Shown one piece after another: positions 7,463-16,483 of a stretch of 64,000 nt of DNA (the first letter of the stretch is position 1; every line of letters begins with the position of its first letter). The stretch is from Citrobacter amalonaticus (GTDB lineage: Bacteria; Pseudomonadota; Gammaproteobacteria; Enterobacterales; Enterobacteriaceae): assembly GCF_001559075.2 (NCBI RefSeq), contig NZ_CP014015.2, forward strand, positions 2,666,001 to 2,730,000, in the 5' to 3' direction. The notes under the pieces were generated by a model. It was not told the origin of the DNA, ran no database searches, and saw only the letters and a program-made list of their open reading frames with translations. The translations under genes were made by a program, and so were the position numbers.

Positions 7463-8482
7463 ATGACCGTACGCGTAGCGATTAATGGCTTCGGTCGCAT
7501 CGGACGTAATGTGGTTCGTGCTTTATATGAATCCGGACGTCGGGCGGAAATCACCGTGGTGGCAATCAATGAACTGGCGGATGCTTCAGGCATGGCGCAT
7601 TTGTTGAAATATGACACCAGCCATGGACGTTTTGCATGGGACGTTCGCCAGGAGCGCGAGCAGCTCATGGTGGGCGACGACGCGATTCGCATCCTGCATG
7701 AGCCTTCGCTTGAGGCGCTGCCGTGGCGCGAGCTCGGCGTTGATATCGTACTGGACTGTACGGGCGTCTACGGGAACCGTGAACACGGCGAAGCGCATAT
7801 CGCCGCTGGCGCGAAGAAAGTGCTCTTTTCACATCCTGGCAGCAACGATCTCGACGCCACCGTGGTATTTGGCGTCAATCAGGATCAACTGCGCGCGGAA
7901 CATCGCATCGTCTCCAATGCTTCGTGTACCACGAATTGTATTATTCCCATTATCAAATTATTGGATGATGCCTATGGCATAGAGTCCGGTACGGTGACGA
8001 CCATTCATTCCGCGATGCACGACCAGCAGGTGATTGATGCGTACCATTCTGACCTGCGTCGTACGCGTGCGGCGAGTCAGTCGATCATTCCGGTCGATAC
8101 CAAACTGGCGGCAGGCATCACCCGAATTTTCCCGCAGTTTAACGATCGTTTTGAAGCGATTGCGGTGCGGGTACCGACGATAAACGTCACGGCAATCGAC
8201 TTAAGCGTCACGGTGATGAAGCCCGTAAAAGCTAATGAAGTCAACCAGTTGCTGCAAAAAGCGGCACAAGGTGCATTTCATGATATAGTTGACTATACGG
8301 AATTACCGTTGGTCTCCGTCGATTTTAATCACGACCCGCATAGCGCCATTGTTGATGGTACACAAACGCGGGTCAGTGGCGCGCACCTTATTAAGACACT
8401 GGTCTGGTGTGACAATGAATGGGGCTTTGCTAACAGAATGCTCGACACCACGTTAGCGATGGCTGCAAAAGGTTTCAGGTAG
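7463..8482 (+). CDS. epd: Erythrose-4-phosphate dehydrogenase
   Basis: 339 residues, a GAPDH-family enzyme that oxidises erythrose-4-phosphate to 4-phosphoerythronate for pyridoxal phosphate synthesis. NAD-binding GFGRIGR lies at 9-15 and the catalytic cysteine is C155 in SNASCTTNC. Epd rather than GapA is indicated by the position in front of pgk and by the sequence around the active site (HSAMHDQQVIDAYH). Start at ATG 7463 behind GCAGGAG. First gene of epd-pgk-fbaA. Confidence 0.95.
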   Translation: MTVRVAINGFGRIGRNVVRALYESGRRAEITVVAINELADASGMAHLLKYDTSHGRFAWDVRQEREQLMVGDDAIRILHEPSLEALPWRELGVDIVLDCTGVYGNREHGEAHIAAGAKKVLFSHPGSNDLDATVVFGVNQDQLRAEHRIVSNASCTTNCIIPIIKLLDDAYGIESGTVTTIHSAMHDQQVIDAYHSDLRRTRAASQSIIPVDTKLAAGITRIFPQFNDRFEAIAVRVPTINVTAIDLSVTVMKPVKANEVNQLLQKAAQGAFHDIVDYTELPLVSVDFNHDPHSAIVDGTQTRVSGAHLIKTLVWCDNEWGFANRMLDTTLAMAAKGFR

Positions 8483-8533
8483 GGCGCAAGGGCGTCTGCA
8501 AAACTTTATCAAGAATCAACGAGAGGATTCACC

Positions 8534-9697
8534 ATGTCTGTAATCAAGATGACCGATTTGGATCTTGCTGGTAAACGTGTTTTTATCCGTGCGGATCTGA
8601 ACGTACCAGTTAAAGAAGGGAAAGTGACCAGCGATGCGCGTATCCGCGCTTCCCTGCCGACCATCGAACTGGCCCTGAAACAGGGTGCTAAAGTGATGGT
8701 TACTTCCCACCTGGGTCGTCCTACCGAAGGCGAGTACAACGAAGAATTCTCTCTGCTGCCGGTTGTTAATTACCTGAAAGACAAACTGTCTAACCCGGTT
8801 CGTCTGGTAAAAGATTACCTCGACGGCGTTGAAGTTGCTGCCGGTGAACTGGTGGTTCTGGAAAACGTTCGCTTCAACAAAGGCGAGAAGAAAGACGACG
8901 AAGCGCTGTCCAAAAAATACGCTGCACTGTGTGACGTATTCGTGATGGACGCATTTGGTACGGCTCACCGTGCGCAGGCTTCTACTCACGGTATCGGCAA
9001 ATTTGCTGACGTCGCATGTGCCGGTCCGCTGCTGGCCGCAGAACTGGACGCGCTGGGTAAAGCGCTGAAAGAGCCAGCTCGTCCGATGGTGGCTATCGTG
9101 GGCGGTTCTAAAGTTTCCACCAAACTGACTGTTCTGGATTCCCTGTCCAAAATCGCTGATCAACTGATCGTTGGCGGCGGCATTGCGAACACCTTCGTTG
9201 CCGCTCAGGGCCACAATGTGGGCAAATCCCTGTACGAAGCCGATCTGGTTGACGAAGCGAAACGTCTGCTGACCACGTGCGATATTCCGGTTCCGACTGA
9301 CGTTCGCGTCGCGACCGAGTTCTCTGAAAGTGCTGCTGCAACGCTGAAATCCGTCAACGACGTGAAAGAAGACGAGCAGATCCTGGATATCGGTGACGCT
9401 TCTGCACAGCAACTGGCTGAAATCCTGAAGAATGCGAAAACCATTCTGTGGAACGGCCCGGTTGGTGTGTTTGAATTCCCGAACTTCCGTAAAGGGACTG
9501 AAATCGTGGCTAACGCGATTGCTGACAGCGACGCGTTCTCTATCGCAGGCGGCGGTGACACGCTGGCGGCTATCGACCTGTTCGGTATTGCTGACAAAAT
9601 CTCCTACATCTCCACTGGCGGCGGCGCATTCCTCGAATTCGTGGAAGGTAAAGTTCTGCCTGCAGTAGCGATGCTCGAAGAGCGCGCTAAGAAGTAA
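8534..9697 (+). CDS. pgk: Phosphoglycerate kinase
   Basis: 387 residues, the standard bacterial length. Transfers phosphate from 1,3-bisphosphoglycerate to ADP in glycolysis. N-terminal substrate residues (RADLNVP, SHLGRP) and the C-terminal nucleotide sites (GGGIAN, GGGDT) are visible. Codon use is strongly biased (CTG, GGT, AAA, GAA), as expected for an abundant protein; this bias also keeps the opposite strand free of stops. It follows epd by 51 bases with AGAGGA as ribosome site. Confidence 0.97.
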   Translation: MSVIKMTDLDLAGKRVFIRADLNVPVKEGKVTSDARIRASLPTIELALKQGAKVMVTSHLGRPTEGEYNEEFSLLPVVNYLKDKLSNPVRLVKDYLDGVEVAAGELVVLENVRFNKGEKKDDEALSKKYAALCDVFVMDAFGTAHRAQASTHGIGKFADVACAGPLLAAELDALGKALKEPARPMVAIVGGSKVSTKLTVLDSLSKIADQLIVGGGIANTFVAAQGHNVGKSLYEADLVDEAKRLLTTCDIPVPTDVRVATEFSESAAATLKSVNDVKEDEQILDIGDASAQQLAEILKNAKTILWNGPVGVFEFPNFRKGTEIVANAIADSDAFSIAGGGDTLAAIDLFGIADKISYISTGGGAFLEFVEGKVLPAVAMLEERAKK

Positions 9698-9706
9698 GAC
9701 ACTCAA

Positions 9707-9724
9707 GGGCAGGGAAACCTGCCC
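9707..9724 (+). terminator. Intercistronic hairpin between pgk and fbaA
   Basis: A perfect 7-bp stem (GGGCAGG/CCTGCCC) with a GAAA tetraloop, followed by AATTTT. It may act as a partial terminator or an RNA-processing/stability element that sets pgk and fbaA levels separately. Confidence 0.5.
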
Positions 9725-9787
9725 AATTTTCAGCGCGCTTTAGTGGCACGCACCCCTTTCCAAGGCCGAAGATACAGGACTCGTAAC

Positions 9788-10867
9788 ATGTCTAAAATTT
9801 TTGATTTCGTAAAACCTGGCGTTATCACCGGTGATGACGTACAGAAAGTTTTCCAGGTAGCAAAAGAAAACAACTTCGCTCTGCCAGCAGTTAACTGCGT
9901 CGGTACCGACTCTATCAACGCCGTTCTGGAAACCGCTGCAAAAGTTAAAGCGCCGGTCATCGTACAGTTCTCCAACGGTGGCGCTGCGTTCATCGCGGGT
10001 AAAGGCGTGAAAACTGACGTTCCTCAGGGTGCGGCAATCATGGGCGCGATCTCTGGTGCGCACCACGTACATCAGATGGCTGAGCACTACGGTGTTCCGG
10101 TTATCCTGCACACTGACCACTGCGCGAAGAAACTGCTGCCGTGGATCGACGGTCTGCTGGACGCAGGTGAAAAACACTTCGCGGCGACCGGTAAACCGCT
10201 GTTCTCTTCTCACATGATCGACCTGTCTGAAGAGTCACTGGAAGAGAATATCGAAATCTGTTCCAAATACCTGGCGCGCATGTCCAAAATGGGCATGACC
10301 CTGGAAATCGAACTGGGTTGCACCGGCGGTGAAGAAGATGGTGTGGATAACAGCCACATGGATGCTTCTGCTCTGTACACCCAGCCGGAAGACGTGGATT
10401 ACGCGTACACCGAGCTGAGCAAAATCAGCCCGCGCTTCACTATCGCGGCTTCCTTCGGTAACGTACACGGCGTGTACAAGCCGGGTAACGTGGTTCTGAC
10501 CCCGACCATCCTGCGCGACTCTCAGGACTATGTTTCTAAGAAACACAACCTGCCGCACAACAGCCTGAACTTCGTCTTCCACGGTGGTTCCGGTTCTACC
10601 GCTCAGGAAATCAAAGACTCCGTAAGCTACGGCGTAATCAAAATGAACATCGATACCGATACCCAATGGGCGACCTGGGAAGGTGTTCTGAACTACTACA
10701 AAGCGAACGAAGCGTATCTGCAGGGTCAGCTGGGCAACCCGAAAGGCGAAGATCAGCCGAACAAGAAATACTACGATCCGCGCGTATGGCTGCGTGCTGG
10801 CCAGACTTCCATGATCACGCGTCTGGAACAGGCTTTCAAAGAACTGAACGCCATCGACGTGCTGTAA
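9788..10867 (+). CDS. fbaA: Class II fructose-bisphosphate aldolase
   Basis: 359 residues from ATG 9788 (MSKIFDFV), chosen over an upstream ATG at 9743 because it gives the K-12 protein. Zinc-dependent aldolase that splits fructose-1,6-bisphosphate into two triose phosphates. Zinc and active-site residues lie in HTDHCAKK and in NVHGVYK; the glycine-rich FHGGSGS loop binds phosphate. Strong codon bias. It ends just before a strong terminator, beyond which the conserved order (mscS) is interrupted by the accessory all-like block. Confidence 0.97.
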   Translation: MSKIFDFVKPGVITGDDVQKVFQVAKENNFALPAVNCVGTDSINAVLETAAKVKAPVIVQFSNGGAAFIAGKGVKTDVPQGAAIMGAISGAHHVHQMAEHYGVPVILHTDHCAKKLLPWIDGLLDAGEKHFAATGKPLFSSHMIDLSEESLEENIEICSKYLARMSKMGMTLEIELGCTGGEEDGVDNSHMDASALYTQPEDVDYAYTELSKISPRFTIAASFGNVHGVYKPGNVVLTPTILRDSQDYVSKKHNLPHNSLNFVFHGGSGSTAQEIKDSVSYGVIKMNIDTDTQWATWEGVLNYYKANEAYLQGQLGNPKGEDQPNKKYYDPRVWLRAGQTSMITRLEQAFKELNAIDVL

Positions 10868-10888
10868 TAAGGTCCGCTGTTGGTAAAA

Positions 10889-10916
10889 ATGGCTTCCTTC
10901 GGGAAGCCATTTTTTT
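10889..10916 (+). terminator. Rho-independent terminator of fbaA
   Basis: Stem ATGGCTTCC/GGAAGCCAT closed by a TTCG tetraloop and followed by six T. A-rich sequence before the stem makes it partly bidirectional, which would also serve the convergent carbamate kinase gene. Confidence 0.9.
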
Positions 10917-10966
10917 GCGTTGTTGCCGGAGAGGCTCGCCATCCGACAATGACAAACGGCAGGGGT

Positions 10967-11872
10967 CTACTGCGTCACGCAGGTGCCTTTCTCGCCCATT
11001 AATATCTGCGGCGCATCTTTCAGCGCGCCAATAAACGCCAGGCGTCCGGTTTGCTTAACAAACTGGATCACTGCCGCCGCTTTTGGTCCCATAGCGCCAT
11101 CCGGCGCTGCAAACGGCGCCAACTCTTCTGTTGTGACATGTCGCAACGCACGCGCCTGCGGAGTGCCCCAGTGTTCATAGACGGCATCGGCATCGGTCAG
11201 GATCAGCAGATGATCGGCGTTGATGGCATTCGCCAATACCGCGGCTGTCAGATCTTTATCGATCACCGCTTCAGTTCCCAGGTATCCGTTACCCTGAGCC
11301 ACCACCGGAACGCCGCCGCCGCCACAGCAAATCACCGTATGCCCCGCTTCCATCAGCATCTGGATGGCCTCGCCGTCGAGGATGTTTTGCGGTATCGGTG
11401 AGGGAACGACCCGGCGAATGTATTGCCCATCCGCCTTCATCGTCCAGCCATAGCGTTGTTCCAGTTCAGCTTGTTGATCCGGTTGATAGACAGGGCCAAT
11501 GTACTTACCCGGAGCGGCAAATGCCTCATCCTGCGGGTCTACTTCTACCCGTGTCATCAGCGTGGTCACGGGGCAACCCCCCGTATTTTGCGTCAGCGCC
11601 TGGGCGATGGCGACACCAATCATTCCCTGGCTTTCGGCCACCAGGATATCCAGTGGCCAGGCGGGTGATTCCGTGTAGGCCGCGTTCTGCAACGCCAGCA
11701 GCCCTACCTGAGGCCCGTTTCCGTGAACAATCACCAGTTGATAATCGCGAGCCAGGGTCGCCACCCGTTGCGCAAAAACCTGAATGCTGCGTTGTTGGTT
11801 TTCCGCACTCAATATCTCTCCGCGCTGTAATAATGCATTCCCACCCAGCGCAATGACCAGTTTCTTTTTCAT
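10967..11872 (-). CDS. Carbamate kinase, YbcF/AllK-like
   Basis: 301 residues from ATG 11872 (MKKKLVIALGGNAL). The amino-acid-kinase motifs of catabolic carbamate kinase are all present: ALGGNALL near residue 8, HGNGPQVG, CGGGGVPVV, EAVIDKDL, LTDADAVY and GAMGPK. It converts carbamoyl phosphate plus ADP to ATP, ammonia and CO2. It diverges from the transporter/fdrA-like operon across a 335-bp control region. In K-12 the equivalent ybcF (allK) is the last gene after fdrA-ylbE-ylbF. Here it is on the opposite strand but keeps the same partners, so AllK function is inferred. An ArcC-type role is excluded only by context (no arcA/arcB arginine genes). Confidence 0.88.
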   Translation of the reverse strand: MKKKLVIALGGNALLQRGEILSAENQQRSIQVFAQRVATLARDYQLVIVHGNGPQVGLLALQNAAYTESPAWPLDILVAESQGMIGVAIAQALTQNTGGCPVTTLMTRVEVDPQDEAFAAPGKYIGPVYQPDQQAELEQRYGWTMKADGQYIRRVVPSPIPQNILDGEAIQMLMEAGHTVICCGGGGVPVVAQGNGYLGTEAVIDKDLTAAVLANAINADHLLILTDADAVYEHWGTPQARALRHVTTEELAPFAAPDGAMGPKAAAVIQFVKQTGRLAFIGALKDAPQILMGEKGTCVTQ

Positions 11873-12207
11873 TATGACCTCAATGTGCAAAATATCTCGT
11901 GGTCAAAATAACGTTCCGGGTTTTTTATAATGTGACTTATTCGACAGCTTATTGACTGATAAAAATAACGCGTTAATTAGGATTGTTTTTAATGACTTTG
12001 TTTAAAATATTTAAAAAATGATTGTTAGACTTTTTTTAATAATGTTGCGGTCAGTTCCCAGGAATTTATAACAATGGATTTTGTGTGACTTTGCTCAAAC
12101 GAAATGATGTCGCAGCCCGATATGGTGAGCAGAGTTAAAACATCAAGCCTCATCAATCGTCAGATAATCTGAGGTGTTCAACGGTAAATATTACCGGGAG
12201 ATTGCTT
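11873..12207. promoter_or_regulatory. Divergent control region of the all-like cluster
   Basis: 335 AT-rich non-coding bases between the carbamate kinase and the transporter operon, the expected target of the AllS-like regulator. A CRP-like sequence is visible at 12084-12099 (TGTGA-N6-TCAAA) and a weaker TGTGACTTAT at 11931-11940. The stretch 11985-12050 is very A/T-rich. GGGAG at 12196-12200 is the ribosome site of the transporter gene. No leader peptide or attenuator was found. Confidence 0.55.
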
Positions 12208-13431
12208 ATGTCTGAATCATGTGAAGTGACTGAGGTCACGAAGAAAAAAGGAATACCGGCCTGGTGGGTGACCATTTTCCTGTTCTGGCTGGGATGGATT
12301 TTCATGTATGCCGACCGGACGGTATTGAACCCGGTGATGGGCGAACTGGAGAAAGAGTTTGGCTTAAGTGGAACACAATTAGGCATTCTTAATTCTGTGT
12401 TTTATTTTTCTTATGCGTTATTACAGGTCCCGGCCGGAATACTGGGTGACAAAATCGGTAAGAAAAAAGTGCTGGTGCCTGGGTTTATTCTCTTTGGCGT
12501 TTTCACGGCCGTTACCGGTTGGGCAAAAAGTTGGTACACGCTGCTGTTTGCCCGCGTGGTCACGGGCGCGGGAGAAGGGACCTATTACGGTCCACAGTAC
12601 GGCCTTTCTTCCGAGCAAATCCCCAAAAAATATCGCTCGCTTGGCAGCGCAATTATCAATAGCGGCATGGCCTTCGGTATCGCGCTGGGACTGATGACCT
12701 CAAGCTGGCTGGTGTACGATCAGGGTCATTCATGGCGGATGCCGTTCTACGCGATGGCGGTTCCTTCGGTACTGGTGGGAATTGCGATCTGGCTGTTTGT
12801 GAAAGAAAAGAAACGCACCGTAGATACCGACGGTCAGCCGGTAAAAAAAGGCAAATTCAGCGATCTCCTGAAAAACCGCAATCTCGTTCTGACCTATATC
12901 ATGGTGTTCTGCAGCCTGTTTGGTTTCTTCGTTATTCTGACCTGGCTTCCCTATTATCTGCAAAATGAACGTGGTATTGCCGGTAGCGAAACCGGGTTTA
13001 TCTCTTCGTTGGTCGCCTGGATTTCAATTCCTGGCGCACTGTTATTCTCCAGCCTGTCTGACAAATTAGGTAAGCGCAAACCGTTAATTATGTTCCTCGT
13101 CCCGGTGGCGATCATCAGCATGCTGTCCATTGTCTGGATGCCAAATATGACCGGCGTGATTGTCGCCCTGTGTGTTTACGGTCTCGTCGGCAAACTGGCG
13201 CTGGATCCCGTGCTGGTTGCGCTGGTTGCCGATAGCGTTGATGAAAATAATTACAGCACCGCGTTTGGCTTATTTAATTTTATCGGCATGAGCTCATCTA
13301 TTCTTGCGCCCATTATTGCTGGTGCGGCGCGCGATATAACGGGCAGCCTGGCTTCCAGTTTTTATGTATCAGCCATTCTGTTAGCGATTGGATTGGTTGC
13401 GATGCTGTTTTTGAAAGAAAAACGTACATAA
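12208..13431 (+). CDS. MFS transporter of the anion:cation symporter type
   Basis: 407 residues from ATG 12208 (the in-frame TTG at 12202 is not used because GGGAG fits 12208). About 12 hydrophobic segments with a charged central loop near residues 190-215. The first helix carries the YADRTVLNPV sequence, and the loop motif GDKIGKKK between helices 2 and 3 is the MFS A-motif. This pattern is common to carriers of small organic anions (galactonate, glucarate, phthalate type). As first gene of the operon with FdrA/YlbE/YlbF homologs it probably imports the carbamoylated substrate or oxamate; that is inference from context. Confidence 0.85.
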   Translation: MSESCEVTEVTKKKGIPAWWVTIFLFWLGWIFMYADRTVLNPVMGELEKEFGLSGTQLGILNSVFYFSYALLQVPAGILGDKIGKKKVLVPGFILFGVFTAVTGWAKSWYTLLFARVVTGAGEGTYYGPQYGLSSEQIPKKYRSLGSAIINSGMAFGIALGLMTSSWLVYDQGHSWRMPFYAMAVPSVLVGIAIWLFVKEKKRTVDTDGQPVKKGKFSDLLKNRNLVLTYIMVFCSLFGFFVILTWLPYYLQNERGIAGSETGFISSLVAWISIPGALLFSSLSDKLGKRKPLIMFLVPVAIISMLSIVWMPNMTGVIVALCVYGLVGKLALDPVLVALVADSVDENNYSTAFGLFNFIGMSSSILAPIIAGAARDITGSLASSFYVSAILLAIGLVAMLFLKEKRT

Positions 13432-13443
13432 GAGGTAGCGGTA

Positions 13444-15105
13444 ATGATTTACGCCTTTATTAAAAAGGGAAGCTTTCAGGACTCCGTCAGCCTGATGATC
13501 ATTTCCCGGAAATTAAGTGAGCGGCCGGAAGTTGACCAGGTTTCCGTGATGATGGGAACGCCAGCGAATAAAGCGATGCTGGATTCTACGGGCTTCTGGC
13601 ATGACGATTTTGTCGAGGCCACACCGAACGATATTTGTGTGGCGGTACGAACGCATGACGAGCAACCTGCGATCCTCGAATTAATTCGCGAACAGCTGGA
13701 AAAAGAGTTGAGCGCAATTGCCAGCGCCTCAGGCAGTTCACAGCAACTGCTGAAGGCGCGTCGCTGGGAGAGCGCGTGCCAGAAATTACCGCAGGCCAAT
13801 CTGCTGCTGGTTTCGGTTGCCGGGGAGTATGCGGCCTCCGTCGCTAAAGAGGGGCTGTTGGCCGGTAAAAACGTGATGATGTTCTCCGATAACATACCGC
13901 TGGAGCAGGAAGTTGAGCTGAAAACGTTGGCTCGCGAGAAAGGGCTGATCGTGATGGGGCCGGATTGCGGGACGGCGATGATTGCCGGTAGCCCACTGGC
14001 TTTCGCGAACGTGTTGCCCGACGGCGGGATTGGCGTAATTGGGGCGTCCGGAACGGGTATTCAGGAGGTCACCTCTCAGATTGCGCTGCACCAGCAGGGG
14101 ATCAGCCATGCCATCGGTTTGGGGGGGCGTGATCTGAGTGCGGAAGTGGGAGGCATCAGTGCGTTAACGGCGCTGGAGATGCTGGCGGCTGATGATGCCA
14201 CGCGGGTGATCGCGTTTGTCTCCAAGCCGCCGTCGCCGCAGGTCAGAACCCGCATTATCAATGCGATGCAAAAGGTAGGTAAACCGGTGGTCGCGCTCTT
14301 TCTCGGGAATAAACCGGAACAGCGCCGTGAAGGGAATGTCTGGCTGGCGAATTCGCTTTCAGATGCCGCCCAACTGGCCGTGTTGCTGATGCGCGTGGCT
14401 CAGCAGCGCCTGATTCAACCTGAGGTGGCAGGAAAAGGCATTTATGGGCTGTATGCCGGCGGAACCCTCGCGGCTGAAGCGGCGATGTTGCTTTCGGCCG
14501 GACTGGGTGTGCCGGTGAGCGAAAGCCACGCTGCTGGCGTCATGCTCGACGCGCAGGGCCACCGCATTGTCGATCTGGGGGATGACAGCTACACGTTGGG
14601 CAGACCGCACCCGATGATCGACCCGACAACCCGCAGCATTGAAATCGAAAAGCTGGCAGCGATGCCGGACGTGGGCGTGCTGCTGCTGGATGTAGTGCTG
14701 GGCTATGGCGCTTGTGCTGACCCGGCGGGCGCCGTTGTTGAGGCTGTCGAGCAGGTTCGCGCAACGCGGAACGCGCCGCTGGTCACCATCGCCACCCTGA
14801 CCGGAACCGATGCCGACCCACAGGGACGCAGTGGACAAACTGACATCCTGCGTGATGCAGGCATCGCCGTGGTGGAAACCCTGGAAGAGGCCGTGTTGCT
14901 CGCAATCAGCCTGACACATCATCAGGACTCCCGCCCATCCGTTGAACCTAACCCCTTGCTGGATGGTGTACAGGTGATCAATGCCGGACTGCGCAGCTTC
15001 GCGCTGGATCTGCAAAGCAGCGGCACGCCGGTTGTGCATTATCAGTGGGCGCCGATTGCCGGTGGCAATGTGCGTCTCGCCAGTTTACTCAAGCAGTTAC
15101 ATTAA
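13444..15105 (+). CDS. FdrA/AllF-like acyl-CoA-synthetase-fold protein
   Basis: 553 residues, matching K-12 FdrA (about 555). The N-terminal and middle parts have the CoA-binding/succinyl-CoA-synthetase alpha-like fold: GPDCGT at 172-177, the glycine loop GVIGASGTGIQEV at 197-209 and GLGGRD at 225-230. FdrA has been reported as AllF, one of three proteins (AllF, AllG, AllH) needed for oxamate carbamoyltransferase activity, which turns oxalurate and phosphate into oxamate and carbamoyl phosphate. It starts 12 bases after the transporter stop behind AGAGGT. No frameshift or missing block compared with K-12. Confidence 0.88.
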   Translation: MIYAFIKKGSFQDSVSLMIISRKLSERPEVDQVSVMMGTPANKAMLDSTGFWHDDFVEATPNDICVAVRTHDEQPAILELIREQLEKELSAIASASGSSQQLLKARRWESACQKLPQANLLLVSVAGEYAASVAKEGLLAGKNVMMFSDNIPLEQEVELKTLAREKGLIVMGPDCGTAMIAGSPLAFANVLPDGGIGVIGASGTGIQEVTSQIALHQQGISHAIGLGGRDLSAEVGGISALTALEMLAADDATRVIAFVSKPPSPQVRTRIINAMQKVGKPVVALFLGNKPEQRREGNVWLANSLSDAAQLAVLLMRVAQQRLIQPEVAGKGIYGLYAGGTLAAEAAMLLSAGLGVPVSESHAAGVMLDAQGHRIVDLGDDSYTLGRPHPMIDPTTRSIEIEKLAAMPDVGVLLLDVVLGYGACADPAGAVVEAVEQVRATRNAPLVTIATLTGTDADPQGRSGQTDILRDAGIAVVETLEEAVLLAISLTHHQDSRPSVEPNPLLDGVQVINAGLRSFALDLQSSGTPVVHYQWAPIAGGNVRLASLLKQLH

Positions 15106-15120
15106 TTCAGAGGTACCGAT

Positions 15121-16383
15121 ATGTATTCATCAATTGCACAGGCCAACGACGCCATTATTGAACGCATCAAAGCCGCACGCCCGCACTGGGTTGCTGTCCG
15201 TCCTGCGAAAGAGGCGGTGGTTGAATTGTCCTCCGGGCGTAAATTGCTGCACGCCGGCCCGCCGATTGCCTGGGAAGAGATGACGGGGCCCATGCGCGGT
15301 GCCTGTATCGGCGCATCGCTGTTTGAGGGGTGGGCAACCACTGAAGAGGAGGCCGTCAGTCTCCTGAGCCAGGGCGAAGTGGAATTTATCCCGTGCCATC
15401 ATGTCGGCGCCGTCGGCCCGATGGGCGGCATCACCTCGGCGAATATGCCAGTGTTGGTCGTACGAGACGTGGTGCACGGCAATCAGTCCTGTTGCAACCT
15501 GAACGAAGGGATCGGCAAGGTCATGCGTTTCGGCGCCTACGGTGAGGATGTGCAGATGCGTCTACGCTGGATGCGCGATACGCTGGCACCGGTGTTACAG
15601 GAGGCCTTATCGTGCATGGATAACGGCGTGGATCTGACGGCGATGATGGCCCAGGCGATTACGATGGGGGACGAATTCCATCAGCGTAATATCGCGGCCT
15701 CGTCGCTACTGCTGCGCACGCTGTCTCCTGTGATCGCCGGTCTTGACCGCCCGAAAGCTGAAATCATTGAGGTGCTGCAATTCCTGAGCGTGACCGATCA
15801 GTTCTTCCTTAACCTGGCGATGGCCTACAGCAAAGCGGTGATGGATGCGGCGGCAGTGATTAAAGCCGGTTCGGTGGTGACGGCAATGACGCGCAACGGG
15901 CGTGAGTTCGGGATTCGCGTCAGCGGTACCGGTGACCGTTGGTTTACCGCGCCAGTGAATACACCGCAGGGTTTGTTCTTTACCGGCTACAGTCAGGCTG
16001 ACGCTAACCCGGATATCGGTGATAGTGCCATTACCGAGACGCTGGGCATCGGTGGCGCAGCCATGATTGCTGCGCCTGGCGTGACGCGTTTCGTCGGCGC
16101 GGGCGGTATGGGGGCCGCGCTGGAAACGTCCGAGGAGATGGCGGAAATCTACCTCGCCAACAACCCTTTGTTCCAGATCCCGTCCTGGGATTTCAAAGGG
16201 GCGTGTCTGGGGCTGGATATCCGTCGCGTCGTGGAAACGGGGATTACGCCGCTGATCAACACCGGTATCGCCCACCGCGAAGCCGGAATCGGTCAGGTTG
16301 GCGCAGGGACCGTACGCGCACCGTTGTTGTGCTTTGAAAAAGCGCTGGAAGCGCTGGCGGAAGAACATCACATCACGGCGTAA
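15121..16383 (+). CDS. YlbE/AllG-like DUF1116 protein
   Basis: 420 residues, K-12 length (419). DUF1116 family, found next to FdrA proteins. Glycine-rich segments (HHVGAVGPMGGITSANMP near 98-115, VGAGGMGAALETSEEM near 322-337) may form the ligand site, but no mechanism is established. It is reported as the AllG part of oxamate carbamoyltransferase. Start ATG 15121 follows CAGAGGTACCGAT, 15 bases after the fdrA-like stop. A REP element separates it from the third subunit gene. Confidence 0.87.
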   Translation: MYSSIAQANDAIIERIKAARPHWVAVRPAKEAVVELSSGRKLLHAGPPIAWEEMTGPMRGACIGASLFEGWATTEEEAVSLLSQGEVEFIPCHHVGAVGPMGGITSANMPVLVVRDVVHGNQSCCNLNEGIGKVMRFGAYGEDVQMRLRWMRDTLAPVLQEALSCMDNGVDLTAMMAQAITMGDEFHQRNIAASSLLLRTLSPVIAGLDRPKAEIIEVLQFLSVTDQFFLNLAMAYSKAVMDAAAVIKAGSVVTAMTRNGREFGIRVSGTGDRWFTAPVNTPQGLFFTGYSQADANPDIGDSAITETLGIGGAAMIAAPGVTRFVGAGGMGAALETSEEMAEIYLANNPLFQIPSWDFKGACLGLDIRRVVETGITPLINTGIAHREAGIGQVGAGTVRAPLLCFEKALEALAEEHHITA

Positions 16384-16388
16384 CAGCA

Positions 16389-16471
16389 ATGCCCGGTGGC
16401 GCTAACGCTTACCGGGCCTACGGATCTGCGTCAATCGTAGGCCGGATAAGGTGAAGCCGCGATCCGGCATT
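16389..16471. repeat. REP/BIME element inside the all-like operon
   Basis: Two inverted REP units: GCCCGGTGGCGCTAACGCTT with ACCGGGCCTAC, then GTAGGCCGGATAAG with GATCCGGCAT. It sits in the 100-base gap between the AllG-like and AllH-like genes, the only sizeable gap in the operon, and could stabilise or process the upstream mRNA and lower expression of the two distal genes. Confidence 0.85.
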
Positions 16472-16483
16472 TCGGAGCAACCT

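Noticed and set aside
8516..9706. Long open frame opposite pgk
   Set aside because: Shadow of the highly biased pgk sequence; phenylalanine- and histidine-rich with no family resemblance.
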